NCBI RefSeq assembly: GCF_900110275.1
Contig: NZ_FODC01000005.1
Coordinates: forward strand, 496,001 to 560,000
DNA from: Duganella sp. CF517
GTDB taxonomy: Bacteria; Pseudomonadota; Gammaproteobacteria; Burkholderiales; Burkholderiaceae_D
Length of the DNA stretch: 64,000 nucleotides
Direction: 5' to 3'
In this document: piece after piece, positions 8,532-17,930 of the stretch
How positions within the stretch are numbered: the first letter of the stretch is position 1
Layout of the letters: each line of letters begins with the position of its first letter
The notes under the pieces: model-generated
What the model was told of the DNA's origin: nothing
Seen by the model: only the letters and a program-made list of their open reading frames with translations
Database searches by the model: none
Translations under genes and position numbers: made by a program

Positions 8532-8682
8532 CCATGCTCGCGGCGTATTTCTGCGTCAGCCGTTGCGCGGTCCTAGCATGCTCGACGTGCGTCGCCGCGC
8601 TGGTGGCGAGCGCGCTGGCTTCGGCGGCGAGATCTGGCTGATGATTCGGTGTCAATCCGACGGCGACGGGGTATTTACTCAT
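8194..8682 (-). CDS. Phasin-like polyhydroxyalkanoate granule-associated protein
   Basis: A 162-residue, mostly helical, Ala/Leu/Gln-rich protein without signal peptide or membrane segment, with the amphipathic pattern of the phasin_2/PhaP-like family (for example about residues 25-130). Phasins coat cytoplasmic PHA granules and control their number and size. Context supports the call: a PHA depolymerase gene ends 13 bp upstream on the same strand, so the two are probably co-transcribed. An AGGACGCC sequence precedes the ATG. Sequence alone gives moderate certainty because phasins diverge quickly. Confidence 0.72.
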   Translation of the reverse strand: MSKYPVAVGLTPNHQPDLAAEASALATSAATHVEHARTAQRLTQKYAASMVNNGALSLALTARLWDPAVWSESMQLTAAVGQRLHQQGLNWRQGCTLLLEDYGQLRQANTMSKLVEKQCNLSMQLGQLLSGQATDFLGLLENIDVDYGYWASQKTSAPLAAA

Positions 8683-8695
8683 GGCGTCCTCCTAA

Positions 8696-9772
8696 TCAAG
8701 CGCAAAGGCGGTCAAGCATGGCGTGTATGGCCTTGATCTGCACGGCATCACGGGAATAGTAAAGCGACTTCGCATCCTTGCAGCTGTAGCCCCACCAATC
8801 CCAGCAGCCATCCGGGTTTTGCACCTCGCCGTTGTCGGTGCCCTCGGCCTGCGGATAGAGCACGATGATGTCGTTGCTCTCGGCGATTTCGTTGTAGCCG
8901 GTGCTGGTGATGTAACGGTTGCCGTAGGGCGGCTGGTTGGCGACGTCGGCGCGGCCGGCGACATAGTCGGTGTAGTTGTAGCCCTGTTTGCAGCCGTGCA
9001 GGGCGATGTGCACGCGCGGCGCCTTCACCGATCCGGCCAGCACCCGCGAGGGAATATAGGCGTAGCCGAATTGGCTCATGCTGGTCCAGCGCGCGTCCGC
9101 GCCGAGGAACTCGGTCTGCTCGAAGCGCAGCAACTGGCCGGCGGCATAGTCGGCGGGCGGCTTCAGGCCGGCATAGATATGGCGCAGGATGTCGTGCGAC
9201 TGCATGAATCCGCCGTTGTTGATGTACGGCGGCTGGTTGGTCGCCAGCGCCGAATCCTCCGGGTTGTCGGTGATGATGCAATGGCCCGAGGGCACGTTGT
9301 CGTGGTAGGCGATGTTCTCCGGCTTCACGCCCAGCATCTCGTAGAACTGGCGGGTTTGCGCCACCACGTCGGAATAGACGACGTCGTCCCGGCTGCCGGT
9401 GAAGATGTAGAGCCGGTCATCGGCGAGATTGGCGACGTCGTCGATCAAGCCCTCGCTGGCCGATTCGCGCGTCATCGCGGCCAATTGCCGCGCATCGGGC
9501 GCCGTTTGCGGAATTAGCGGACTCATGCAAATGTACAGCGAGTTTTCGATATACGCGTCCTCCTCCGACACCAGCTGCCGCGAACGGTAGGTCTGGGCGC
9601 AGCGGAACGGCCCGCCGGCGATGATGCCCGCCCCCGCGAAGCTGGCCGAGCGGGCCAGGTGCAGCTGCACGGTCATGAAGGCGCCTGACGACAGGCCGGA
9701 AATCGAATTTTTCTGCTTCGACGCCCCGTACGATCCGAGTTGAACAATTTTCGCTCCTGCGCTGGCCAGCAT
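8696..9772 (-). CDS. PHA/PHB depolymerase-family esterase, probably intracellular
   Basis: A 358-residue alpha/beta-hydrolase of the esterase PHB depolymerase family. The nucleophile motif is GLSSGAF (about residues 26-32). Downstream are the GCKQG segment and the TGYNEIAESNDIIVLYPQ and CWDWWGY regions typical of this family. No signal peptide precedes the catalytic domain and there is no substrate-binding or linker domain, so it resembles the PhaZd-type intracellular depolymerases (about 360 aa) rather than secreted enzymes. It would release 3-hydroxybutyrate from storage granules. AAGGAG lies 7 bp before the ATG. The phasin gene follows 13 bp downstream. Confidence 0.83.
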   Translation of the reverse strand: MLASAGAKIVQLGSYGASKQKNSISGLSSGAFMTVQLHLARSASFAGAGIIAGGPFRCAQTYRSRQLVSEEDAYIENSLYICMSPLIPQTAPDARQLAAMTRESASEGLIDDVANLADDRLYIFTGSRDDVVYSDVVAQTRQFYEMLGVKPENIAYHDNVPSGHCIITDNPEDSALATNQPPYINNGGFMQSHDILRHIYAGLKPPADYAAGQLLRFEQTEFLGADARWTSMSQFGYAYIPSRVLAGSVKAPRVHIALHGCKQGYNYTDYVAGRADVANQPPYGNRYITSTGYNEIAESNDIIVLYPQAEGTDNGEVQNPDGCWDWWGYSCKDAKSLYYSRDAVQIKAIHAMLDRLCA

Positions 9773-10234
9773 CGTGCGTCTCCTTGTTTGGCGATTAACG
9801 GTCCGGGGTGCGGCGGGTGCTTTCTAGCCGCGTAGAAACGCTATTCTGTGATCTCCCCGTGATTGGTTCTTGCGATTTGTCAAAACTCTCGACGACCGGC
9901 GCGTAGGTTTTTTTCCACAAATTCGTATAGAAAATTTGCATCCGTCTATACGAAGTGGGAATACCTGCCCGCACAAATAATCATCTTGTTGATTGCTTAT
10001 GATTTTTTTGCCAATTACACATTCCGATTTGCAAGCCACCGGCAACATTGGCGGCGGCTCGCTGAGAGGGAAACAGCCCTCTCCCCATCAAATTCTTCCT
10101 CCACGGAAACCGTTTAACTTCCGGTCGCCAGCCGCTCTACCGCGAGTTGCTCACTGTTTGCTAAATGACTAGTCTTGACCGTGCCAGGCAGGAGACGGCT
10201 TAGGCGACCCAGAAATCAAACACTGAGGATAAAA
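9773..10234. other. Intergenic region between phaZ-like and TonB-receptor genes
   Basis: About 460 bp, locally AT-rich (about 9890-10030) against a GC-rich background. It must hold the divergent promoters of the depolymerase operon (minus) and the glycan operon (plus). I see a perfect 10-bp inverted repeat at 9922-9954 and no convincing -35/-10 pair. Short open frames here show no protein-like composition. Confidence 0.7.
9922..9954. promoter_or_regulatory. Inverted repeat, candidate operator upstream of the glycan operon
   Basis: TTCGTATAGA (9922-9931) and its exact reverse complement TCTATACGAA (9945-9954) are separated by 13 nt. Each arm is 10 bp and the centre-to-centre distance is 23 bp, about two helical turns, which fits a dimeric regulator. 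It lies about 280 bp upstream of the TonB-receptor ATG and about 150 bp upstream of the depolymerase start. Which gene it serves is unknown. Confidence 0.5.
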
Positions 10235-13105
10235 ATGAAAAAGAAGACATTGGAGACGATGGTGGCGCTGGCACTGGCCGCCATGTACGCGCCGGGCGCA
10301 CTGGCGCAGGAGGCCGCGGCCACCGCCAGCGGTGAATCGGCCACCCCGGCCGCCCCGCCCGCCGCCCAGGACCGGGTCGAAACCGTGGTCGTCACCGGTT
10401 TCCGCTCCAGCCTGCAGAAGGCGCTCAATCTCAAGGCCCAGGCCATCGGCGTGCGCGACTCCATCGTCGCCGAGGACATCGGCAAATTCCCCGAGGCGAA
10501 CGTCGCCGAATCGCTGCAGCGCGTGCCCGGCGTGATCCTGAACCGCGACGAATCGTCCGGCGAAGGCCAGCGCATTTCGATCCGCGGCCTGCCGACCGAC
10601 TATTCGGTCACGACCCTGAACGGCGCGCCGGTCAACACCACGTCGACGTCGACCATCGGCAGCGCGGCGCGCGGCTTCAACTACGACGTGTTCGCGTCCG
10701 AACTGTTCGGCCGCGTCGACTTCTACAAATCGCCGCTGGCCGAGCTGACCGAGGGCGGCCTCGGTGGCGTGGTCGACCTGCAGACCCCGCGCCCGTTCGA
10801 CAATCCGAAGCGCACCATCCGCTACGGCCTGACCGACACCTACAACACCGCCTCCAAACACCACGATCCGAACGGCTTCGTGCTGTATTCGAACACTTGG
10901 GACAAGCTGGGCTTCCTGATCGGCGCCTCGCACTCGGGCAGCGTCAACACCCGCTCCGGCTTCGAGGCGACCGGCGGCTACAACAGCTCCTTCAACGGCA
11001 GCCAGAATCCAGTGAAAGGCAATTTCGCGCTGACCCTGGACTATGACGATCCGCGCGCCAACCTGTCCGGCTATACCCGCGACCAGATCGACAAGGCCCT
11101 GCTGCCGCGCATCTACCGCTTCTACGGCTCGCAGAACGAGCGCACCCGCGACGGCCTGGTCTCGTCGCTGCAGTGGAAGACGCCGACGCTCAACCTGAGC
11201 CTCGACACGATGTACTCGAAGCTGGAGAACACCCGCGAGGAGACGCTGTTCGGCATCCTGGTGCGCAGCACCAGGACCAGCAACCGCACGTTGCCGGCCG
11301 GCGCCAACGGCAACAACGGCCTGATTCCGGTCAATGTGCACATCGACCCGGCCACCAACCTGCTGACCGGCACCTTCGCCAACACCACCTACAACGCCGG
11401 CGCCGGCTACACCAAGGACGAAACCGAATTCGGTTACGGCGCCTTGAACGGCAGCTGGAAGGTCAGCGACAAATTCACCCTGACCGGCCAGGCCAGTTTG
11501 AACCAGAGCAGCGCCACCAGCGCCACCGGCCAGCTGTCGAGCTTCATCTACGGCGCGCAATCGACCATCGATTACGGCAGCGACCATGTCTATCCGTCGA
11601 TCTCGTCGCCGACCAGCTACACCGATCCGAACAACTGGAGCGGCTTCGCCGTCAGCACCGGCTGGACCAAGGAGACCGACAAGGGCAAGCAGGCGCGCGT
11701 GGTCGCCGACTGGGACTACGACCTGCCCGGCGAATGGACCGGCCACCTGAAAGCCGGCCTGACCTTCGTCTCGACCACCAAGGGCGTCAACAAACGTAAC
11801 GGCACCTCGCTGGCGACGGCGAAGTTGAACAGCATCGGCGCCGCCGGCATGCGCAACGGCATGACCAGCAACCTGCCGATCGATAACCTGGACTTCGGCG
11901 CCGGCTGGCCGCATGCGTGGAGCACCTGGGACAGCAACTACTTCTACTCGCAGTTCGATCCGAACACCTACAATCCGCAATCGGCGTTCACGCCTTCGCA
12001 AAGCTTCACCGCGCAGGAAGACGTCAAGACCGCGTTCGTGCAGTCGGACTTCAAGGGCAAGGTCGCCGACCACGAATTGCGCATCAACGCCGGCGTGCGC
12101 TTCTCCGGCACCGACACCAAGATCGACAACTTCAAGCAGCAGGGCGCAAGCCTGGTCTACTCGCCCAACCACGAGCAAGGCTCGTACAGCAATGTGCTGC
12201 CGGCCGTCAGCGGCGCCTTCGACCTGACCGAGAACCTGATGTGGCGCGCCTCGTGGGGCAAGACCATCACGCGCGCCTCGCTGTCGGTGATCGCCGCGCA
12301 GACCGTGATCCCGAACCAGTTCGACAACACCGCCACCTCGGGCAATCCCAACCTGCGCCCGCAGCAGTCGAAGAACCTGGACACCAGCATGGAATGGTAC
12401 TTCTCGCCCGGCAGCCTGCTGTCGGCCGCCTACTTCAAGAAGGAGCTGACCGACGCCACCGTCGCCAACACCCAGATCGTCACCTTCGGCTCCCTCGGCC
12501 TGCCCGACACCGCGCTCGGTCCCCTGTTCCAGGACGCCAGCGGCCGCGTCGACCCGAACCTGGCGATGACGCTGCGCAGCTACACCAACGCCGGCCGGCA
12601 AACGCTCAAAGGCTACGAGCTGGCCTACCAGCAGGCGTTCAGCTTCCTGCCGGCGCCATTCAACGGCATGGGCGCGCTGGCCAGCTACACGCACATCGAT
12701 CCGTTCAACAGCGCCAAGTGGATCTCCAACGCCGGCAAGGAGATCGAAGTCAACTCGGTGCCGAAGTACGCCTACAGCACTACGCTGTATTTCGAGAACG
12801 GCCCGGTCGCGATGCGCATGTCCTACAACTACAAAGGCAAGTCGCTGCACGGCGATAACCCGCGCAACCTGGGCGACGATTTGATCCGCTGGCGCGCCGG
12901 CCGGGGCTACCTCGACGCCAACATCAGCTACAAGATCAGCGAGCAGCTGGAGTTCCGCATCGACGCGCTCAACCTGAGCAACACGCTGGCCCAGGACTAT
13001 TTCGAGGATGCCAGCGGCCAGTACGGCAGCGGCAAGAAGACACGGATGGACTATGCCAAGTATGATGGCCGCACCATCAAATTCGGCATCCGTGGAAAAC
13101 TCTAA
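10235..13105 (+). CDS. TonB-dependent receptor, oligosaccharide-type (TonB-Xanth-Caul group)
   Basis: A 956-residue outer-membrane receptor. The ATG at 10235 starts MKKKTLETM with a Lys-rich n-region, a hydrophobic core and ALA-QE cleavage near residue 25. The plug domain carries ETVVVTGFRSSLQKALNLK, then IVAEDIGKFPEANVAESLQR and RISIRGLP, which define the TIGR01782-type receptors of carbohydrate-scavenging proteobacteria. The rest forms the 22-strand barrel and ends with a C-terminal GIRGKL. It heads a four-gene operon with glycosidases (17 bp to the next gene), so the ligand is probably a plant oligosaccharide, taken up with energy from TonB-ExbBD. Upstream in-frame codons from 10175 are rejected because they precede the signal peptide. 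Confidence 0.93.
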   Translation: MKKKTLETMVALALAAMYAPGALAQEAAATASGESATPAAPPAAQDRVETVVVTGFRSSLQKALNLKAQAIGVRDSIVAEDIGKFPEANVAESLQRVPGVILNRDESSGEGQRISIRGLPTDYSVTTLNGAPVNTTSTSTIGSAARGFNYDVFASELFGRVDFYKSPLAELTEGGLGGVVDLQTPRPFDNPKRTIRYGLTDTYNTASKHHDPNGFVLYSNTWDKLGFLIGASHSGSVNTRSGFEATGGYNSSFNGSQNPVKGNFALTLDYDDPRANLSGYTRDQIDKALLPRIYRFYGSQNERTRDGLVSSLQWKTPTLNLSLDTMYSKLENTREETLFGILVRSTRTSNRTLPAGANGNNGLIPVNVHIDPATNLLTGTFANTTYNAGAGYTKDETEFGYGALNGSWKVSDKFTLTGQASLNQSSATSATGQLSSFIYGAQSTIDYGSDHVYPSISSPTSYTDPNNWSGFAVSTGWTKETDKGKQARVVADWDYDLPGEWTGHLKAGLTFVSTTKGVNKRNGTSLATAKLNSIGAAGMRNGMTSNLPIDNLDFGAGWPHAWSTWDSNYFYSQFDPNTYNPQSAFTPSQSFTAQEDVKTAFVQSDFKGKVADHELRINAGVRFSGTDTKIDNFKQQGASLVYSPNHEQGSYSNVLPAVSGAFDLTENLMWRASWGKTITRASLSVIAAQTVIPNQFDNTATSGNPNLRPQQSKNLDTSMEWYFSPGSLLSAAYFKKELTDATVANTQIVTFGSLGLPDTALGPLFQDASGRVDPNLAMTLRSYTNAGRQTLKGYELAYQQAFSFLPAPFNGMGALASYTHIDPFNSAKWISNAGKEIEVNSVPKYAYSTTLYFENGPVAMRMSYNYKGKSLHGDNPRNLGDDLIRWRAGRGYLDANISYKISEQLEFRIDALNLSNTLAQDYFEDASGQYGSGKKTRMDYAKYDGRTIKFGIRGKL

Positions 13106-13122
13106 GGGACCATCACCAAGCT

Positions 13123-14262
13123 ATGATGAAACGACTCTTCGCAACCGGCGCGATGGCGCTCGGTCTGGCCGGCTGCGGCACCCTGCCGCCGCCGGCGGTC
13201 GACACCTCCGAACAGGAGGTTGTCGCCATTATCAACAAGGTCAACGACTACTGGCAGCAGCGCGAGACACCGCAAAAGTGGGCCTTCTGGGATATCGCCG
13301 CCTACCACACCGGCAATATGGAGGCCTACAAGATCACCGGTAATCCGCGCTACCGCCAGTATTCCGAGGACTGGGCCATCCACAACCAGTGGCAGGGCGC
13401 GAAGTCCACCGACAAGACCAAGTGGAAGTACCAGTACGGCGAGACCGACGAACATGTGCTGTTCGGCGACTGGCAAATCTGCTTCCAGACCTATGTCGAT
13501 CTGTATGAGCTGGACAAGATCAAGGACCCGCGCAAGATCGCCCGCGCGCGCGAGGTGATGGAATACCAGATGAACACCGCGCAGAAGGATTACTGGTGGT
13601 GGTCGGACGGCTTGTACATGGTGATGCCGGTGATGACCAAGCTGCATAACGTCACGGGCGAGCGCAAGTACCTCGACAAGCTGCACGAGTATTTCGACTA
13701 TTCGAACAGCATCATGTACGACGCCGAGGAGCGGCTTTACTACCGCGACGCGCGCTACGTCTATCCGAAGCACAAAAGCGTCAACGGCAAGAAGGACTTC
13801 TGGTCGCGTGGCGACGGCTGGGTGTTCGCCGGACTGGCAAAAGTACTCAACGACCTGCCGAAGGACGACGCCCACCGCGCCGACTACGTGGCCAAGTTCA
13901 AGGGCATGGCGCAGGCGCTGAAGAAGGCGCAGTCGAACGACGGCTACTGGACCCGCAGCCTGCTCGATCCCGCGCACGCGCCCGGACCGGAAACCAGCGG
14001 CACCGCGTTCTTCGTCTACGGCTACCTGTGGGGCATCAACAACGGCGTGCTCGATCGCGACGAGTACCTGCCGACGGTGCGCAAGGGCTGGAACTTCCTG
14101 AGCAAGACGGCGCTGCAACCGGACGGCCGGATCGGCTATGTGCAGCCGATCGGCGACCGTGCGATTCCGGGACAGGTGGTCGACCAGAATTCGACCACGC
14201 CGTTCGGTGTCGGCGCGTATCTGCTGGCGTCCTCCGAAATGGTGCGGCTGCTGAAAAAATAA
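13123..14262 (+). CDS. GH88/GH105 unsaturated glycoside hydrolase, lipoprotein
   Basis: A 379-residue (alpha/alpha)6-barrel hydrolase of the YteR/GH105 family, which removes the unsaturated uronic acid left at the non-reducing end by pectin/rhamnogalacturonan or glucuronan lyases. Residues 1-18 form a lipoprotein signal with lipobox LAGC (Cys18). The family Asp appears in WWWSDGLYMVMP (D162), and WSRGDGWVFAG is the second conserved motif. Length fits GH105. It follows the receptor by 17 bp and precedes the DUF2264 gene by 13 bp. Substrate may be an unsaturated galacturonyl- or glucuronyl-oligosaccharide; sequence alone does not decide. Confidence 0.85.
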   Translation: MMKRLFATGAMALGLAGCGTLPPPAVDTSEQEVVAIINKVNDYWQQRETPQKWAFWDIAAYHTGNMEAYKITGNPRYRQYSEDWAIHNQWQGAKSTDKTKWKYQYGETDEHVLFGDWQICFQTYVDLYELDKIKDPRKIARAREVMEYQMNTAQKDYWWWSDGLYMVMPVMTKLHNVTGERKYLDKLHEYFDYSNSIMYDAEERLYYRDARYVYPKHKSVNGKKDFWSRGDGWVFAGLAKVLNDLPKDDAHRADYVAKFKGMAQALKKAQSNDGYWTRSLLDPAHAPGPETSGTAFFVYGYLWGINNGVLDRDEYLPTVRKGWNFLSKTALQPDGRIGYVQPIGDRAIPGQVVDQNSTTPFGVGAYLLASSEMVRLLKK

Positions 14263-14275
14263 TAACGGAGACACG

Positions 14276-15562
14276 ATGGAACGACGCAATTTCATACAGG
14301 CCGTGATGGCCGGTTCGGCCGCGGGTGCGACGCTGGGAGCGCAAAGCGCCGTCGCCGCGACTCCAGCCCCGGCATCGGCTTCGCCGGCCGGCGCCGACGG
14401 CAAGACCGCGCGCGCGCAACTGGCAGCGCTGGCGCAAAAGATGACCGAACCGGTGCTGGCCAACATGGCGGCCGGCACCTTGAAGAAAAACTTCGCGCTG
14501 GAAGTGAGCCCGACCTGGGATGGCCGCGACAAGGGCGTGGCCTATCTCGAGTGCTTCGGCCGGCTGATCGCCGGCGTGGCGCCGTGGCTGGCGTTGGCGG
14601 ACGACGGCACGCCGGAGGGCCGCACCCGCAAGCGCCTGCATCAACTGGCGCTGCAAAGCTATGCCAACTCGGTCGATCCGGCCAATCCGGACTACCTGCT
14701 GTGGAAAGGCCCGGGCCAGACGCTGGTCGATTCGGCCTACTTCACCAATGCGCTGATCCGCGCGCCGAAGGCGCTGTGGGAGCCGCTCGACGCCAAGACC
14801 AAGCAGCGCATCATCGCCGAGATCAAATCGCTGCGCCGCATCGAGCCGCCGTACATCAACTGGATGCTGTTCGCCGCCATGAACGAAGCCTGGCTGATGT
14901 CGATCGGCGAGGAGTTCGACCCGCTGCGCATGAACGTGGCGATCCGCAAGATCAACGAATGGTATGTGGGCGACGGCTGGATCAAGGACGGCGACGCCTT
15001 CCACTTCGACTACTACAACGCCTTCGTCATGCACCCGATGCTGGTGGAGATCCTCGACGTGCTCGATCAGAAAAAAGGCGCGTTCTGGAACGGCAAGCCC
15101 GAGGAGCTGCGCGCGCAGGCGGTCAAGCGCATGCAGCGCTACAGCGAGCACCTGGAGCGCTTCATCTCCACCGATGGCAGCTTCCCGCCGATCGGCCGTT
15201 CGCTGACCTACCGCACGGCGGCGTTCCAGCCGCTGGCGCTGCTGGCGCTGCGCAAGCAGCTGCCCGCCAGCCTGCCGGAGGGCCAGATCCGCGCCGCGCT
15301 GCAGGCGGTGCACAAGGCCGTGTGGACGGCGCCCGGCAACTTCACCAGGGACGGCTACCTGACCATCGGCTTCGTCGGCCACCAGCCGGAGCTGGGCGAC
15401 TGGTACTCCAACAACGGCAGCATGTACATCGCCTCGGCCAGCCTGCTGCCACTGGGCCTGCCGGAGAGCGACAGCTACTGGACCTCGGCGCCGCAGGACT
15501 GGACCCAGAAAAAAGCCTTCGCCGGCGCCCGTTTCCCTAAAGATTACCCAGTCAACTACTGA
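14276..15562 (+). CDS. DUF2264-domain exported protein (possible glycoside hydrolase)
   Basis: A 428-residue protein with a Tat-like leader: RRNFIQAVMAG at residues 3-13, then an Ala-rich stretch to about 45. The DUF2264 domain follows (YLECFGRLIAGVAPWLAL near 90-107, WMLFAAMNEAWL near 200, GDGWIKDGDAFHFDYYNAF near 233-251), with a helical-toroid pattern resembling (alpha/alpha)6 glycosidases. I recall that DUF2264 proteins include a CAZy beta-glucuronidase family (GH154), but I cannot verify that here. Its place between GH105 and GH35 genes supports a role in degrading a glucuronic- or galacturonic-acid-bearing galactan. Function is inferred. Confidence 0.75.
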   Translation: MERRNFIQAVMAGSAAGATLGAQSAVAATPAPASASPAGADGKTARAQLAALAQKMTEPVLANMAAGTLKKNFALEVSPTWDGRDKGVAYLECFGRLIAGVAPWLALADDGTPEGRTRKRLHQLALQSYANSVDPANPDYLLWKGPGQTLVDSAYFTNALIRAPKALWEPLDAKTKQRIIAEIKSLRRIEPPYINWMLFAAMNEAWLMSIGEEFDPLRMNVAIRKINEWYVGDGWIKDGDAFHFDYYNAFVMHPMLVEILDVLDQKKGAFWNGKPEELRAQAVKRMQRYSEHLERFISTDGSFPPIGRSLTYRTAAFQPLALLALRKQLPASLPEGQIRAALQAVHKAVWTAPGNFTRDGYLTIGFVGHQPELGDWYSNNGSMYIASASLLPLGLPESDSYWTSAPQDWTQKKAFAGARFPKDYPVNY

Positions 15563-15566
15563 TCCC

Positions 15567-17921
15567 ATGACCACATACTCCGTAAAACGCCGCGAAGTGC
15601 TGCGCGGCGCCAGCGCCGCCATGGGCAGCCTGCTGCTGCCGGTGGCCGCCCAGGTGCACGCCGCCGCCTCCGCGCGCTTCGCCATCGGCGACAGCGACTT
15701 CCTCCTCGACGGCCAGCGCCTGCAGATCCGCTGCGGCGAAATGCACTTCGCCCGCGTGCCGCGCGAATACTGGACGCACCGCCTGAAAGCCATCAAGGCC
15801 ATGGGCCTGAACACCGTCTGCGCCTACCTGTTCTGGAACTACCACGAATGGCGCGAGGGTAAATACGACTGGCAGGGACAGCGCGACGCCGCCGAATTCT
15901 GCCGCCTGGCGCAGGCCGAGGGCCTGTGGGTGATCCTGCGTCCCGGCCCCTACGCCTGCGCCGAGTGGGAAATGGGCGGCCTGCCATGGTGGCTGCTGAA
16001 GAAGCCCGGCGATAGCTTCCTGCGCACGCGCGACGCCAACTACATGACGCCTGCCAAGCGCTGGATGAAGGAAGTCGGCCGCGCGCTCGGCCCGCAGCAA
16101 ATCACCAAGGGCGGTCCTATCCTGATGGTGCAGGTCGAGAACGAGTACGGCTTCTTCGGCGAAGACCTCGACTACATGCGCGAGATGCGCCAGGGACTGC
16201 TGGACGCCGGTTTCGACGTCCCGCTGTTCCAGTGCAATCCGACCAACGCCGTCGCCAAGACCCATTTGAAGGAGCTGTTCTCGGTGGCGAACTTCGGCAG
16301 CGATCCGGCGGCCGGCTTCAAGGTGCTGGACCAGGTGCAGAAAGGGCCGCGCATGTGCGGCGAATACTACTCCGGCTGGTTCGACACCTGGGGCGCGCCG
16401 CACCGGCGCGGCTCGGCCGCCGGCGCGGTGGCCGACATCCAGACCATGCTCAAGGCGAACGGCTCCTTCAGCCTGTACATGGCGCACGGCGGTACCACCT
16501 TCGGCCTGTGGGGCGGCTGCGACCGGCCCTTCCGTCCCGACACCACCAGCTACGACTACGACGCGCCGATCAGCGAAGCGGGATGGACGGGCGAAAAATT
16601 CCAGGCCTACCGCGACGGCATGAAGCCCTACCTGATGGCCGGCGAAACGCTGCCGCCGCCACCGCCGCAAAACCCGCTGATCGCCATCGCGCCGTTCACG
16701 CTGAAGCAGTCGGCGTCGGTGTCGTCGGCCTTGCCGGCCGACGCCATCAAGGCCGTCTCGCCGCAGCCGATCGAGCAGTACGACATCAGCCGGGGGCTGG
16801 TGTCCTACAAGGTCACCCTGCCCGCCGGTCCGGCCGCCACGCTGGAAGCGGCCAAGGTGCGCGACCTGGCCTGGGTCTACATCGACGGCAAGCAGGTCGG
16901 CACGATGGACACGCGCTACCGCCGCTTCAAGGTCGACCTGCCGGCGCGCAGCCGGCCGGCGACCCTTGAAATCCTGTTGTACACCATCGCGCGGGTCAAC
17001 TTCGGCGTCGAGATCCACGACCGCAAGGGCATGCACGGGCCGGTGCGTTTGGCCGGCCAGCCGCTGGAAAACTGGGAAATCCGCGCCATCGACTTCGACG
17101 CCGACGGCGTGCTGCCGCCGCTGGCGTGGAAAACCGGCCGCGCCAGGGGTCCGGCCTTCTGGCGCGGCGAGTTCGACGCGCCGCAAACCGGCGACACCTT
17201 CCTCGACATGTCAAGCTGGGGCCAGGGCGTGGTCTGGGTCAACGGCCGCTGCCTGGGACGCTACTGGAACATCGGGCCGACGCAGACCATGTACCTGCCC
17301 GGCCCTTGGATCAAGCGTGGCCGCAACGAGGTGGTGGTGCTGGACTTGACCGGGCCGCAAAGCGCGCGCATCGCCGGCCTGAAGGCGCCTATCCTCGACA
17401 AGCTGCGTCCGGAACTCGATCTGGCCCGGCCGCCGAACAACGACAAACCCGCGCTGGATAACGTCAAGCCGGCGCACGAGGGCCAATTCCAGAACGGCGC
17501 CGCGACCCAGGATGTCAAGTTCGCGCAGGCCGTCAAAGGCCGCCAGGTGTGCCTGGAGTCGCTCGACGCCTTCGACGGCAAGCAGTTCGCGGCCATCGCG
17601 GAACTGGCGCTGCTCGGCGCGGACGGCAAGACGCTGAACCAGTCCAACTGGACCATCGCCTACGTCAGCAGCGAGGAACGCACCAGGGAAGACGGCTCGG
17701 CGCTCAACGCCATCAACGGCCAGGCCACGGACTTCTGGCATAGCGCCTACACCGGCAAGGCGCCGCATCCGGCCCACCCGCACCGCATCATCCTCGACCT
17801 GGGGCAGTCGGACACGGTGGCCGGCTTGCGCTACACGCCGCGCCAGGGCGCCGACGGGGTGACCGGGCGGATACGCCGCTACCGCGTCTACGTCGGCGAG
17901 CAGCTGGTCAAAACCGGCTGA
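15567..17921 (+). CDS. GH35 beta-galactosidase with C-terminal discoidin-like domain, Tat-exported
   Basis: A 784-residue exported enzyme. The leader has KRREVLRG (Tat type) and ends near residue 33. The GH35 TIM barrel runs from about 38 to 350, with catalytic acid/base E193 in QVENEYG and nucleophile E266 in CGEYYSGWFDTWG. Jelly-roll domains follow (about 400-630), with WGQGVVWVNGRCLGRYW typical of the GH35 beta domain. The last 130 residues look like an F5/8-type C (CBM32-like) module. It would release terminal beta-galactose from galactan or arabinogalactan side chains. It starts 4 bp after the DUF2264 stop and is the last gene of the operon. Confidence 0.9.
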   Translation: MTTYSVKRREVLRGASAAMGSLLLPVAAQVHAAASARFAIGDSDFLLDGQRLQIRCGEMHFARVPREYWTHRLKAIKAMGLNTVCAYLFWNYHEWREGKYDWQGQRDAAEFCRLAQAEGLWVILRPGPYACAEWEMGGLPWWLLKKPGDSFLRTRDANYMTPAKRWMKEVGRALGPQQITKGGPILMVQVENEYGFFGEDLDYMREMRQGLLDAGFDVPLFQCNPTNAVAKTHLKELFSVANFGSDPAAGFKVLDQVQKGPRMCGEYYSGWFDTWGAPHRRGSAAGAVADIQTMLKANGSFSLYMAHGGTTFGLWGGCDRPFRPDTTSYDYDAPISEAGWTGEKFQAYRDGMKPYLMAGETLPPPPPQNPLIAIAPFTLKQSASVSSALPADAIKAVSPQPIEQYDISRGLVSYKVTLPAGPAATLEAAKVRDLAWVYIDGKQVGTMDTRYRRFKVDLPARSRPATLEILLYTIARVNFGVEIHDRKGMHGPVRLAGQPLENWEIRAIDFDADGVLPPLAWKTGRARGPAFWRGEFDAPQTGDTFLDMSSWGQGVVWVNGRCLGRYWNIGPTQTMYLPGPWIKRGRNEVVVLDLTGPQSARIAGLKAPILDKLRPELDLARPPNNDKPALDNVKPAHEGQFQNGAATQDVKFAQAVKGRQVCLESLDAFDGKQFAAIAELALLGADGKTLNQSNWTIAYVSSEERTREDGSALNAINGQATDFWHSAYTGKAPHPAHPHRIILDLGQSDTVAGLRYTPRQGADGVTGRIRRYRVYVGEQLVKTG

Positions 17922-17930
17922 CCGCACAAC

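Noticed and set aside
9824..10117. Two overlapping short open frames (minus 9824-10048, plus 9863-10117)
   Set aside because: No ribosome site, no protein-like composition, and they share the AT-rich intergenic stretch carrying an inverted repeat.
10169..12850. 893-codon open frame on the minus strand across the TonB receptor gene
   Set aside because: It is the antisense shadow of a receptor gene with clear signal peptide, plug and barrel motifs; its translation is Ala/Gly/Arg/Val-rich and matches no family.
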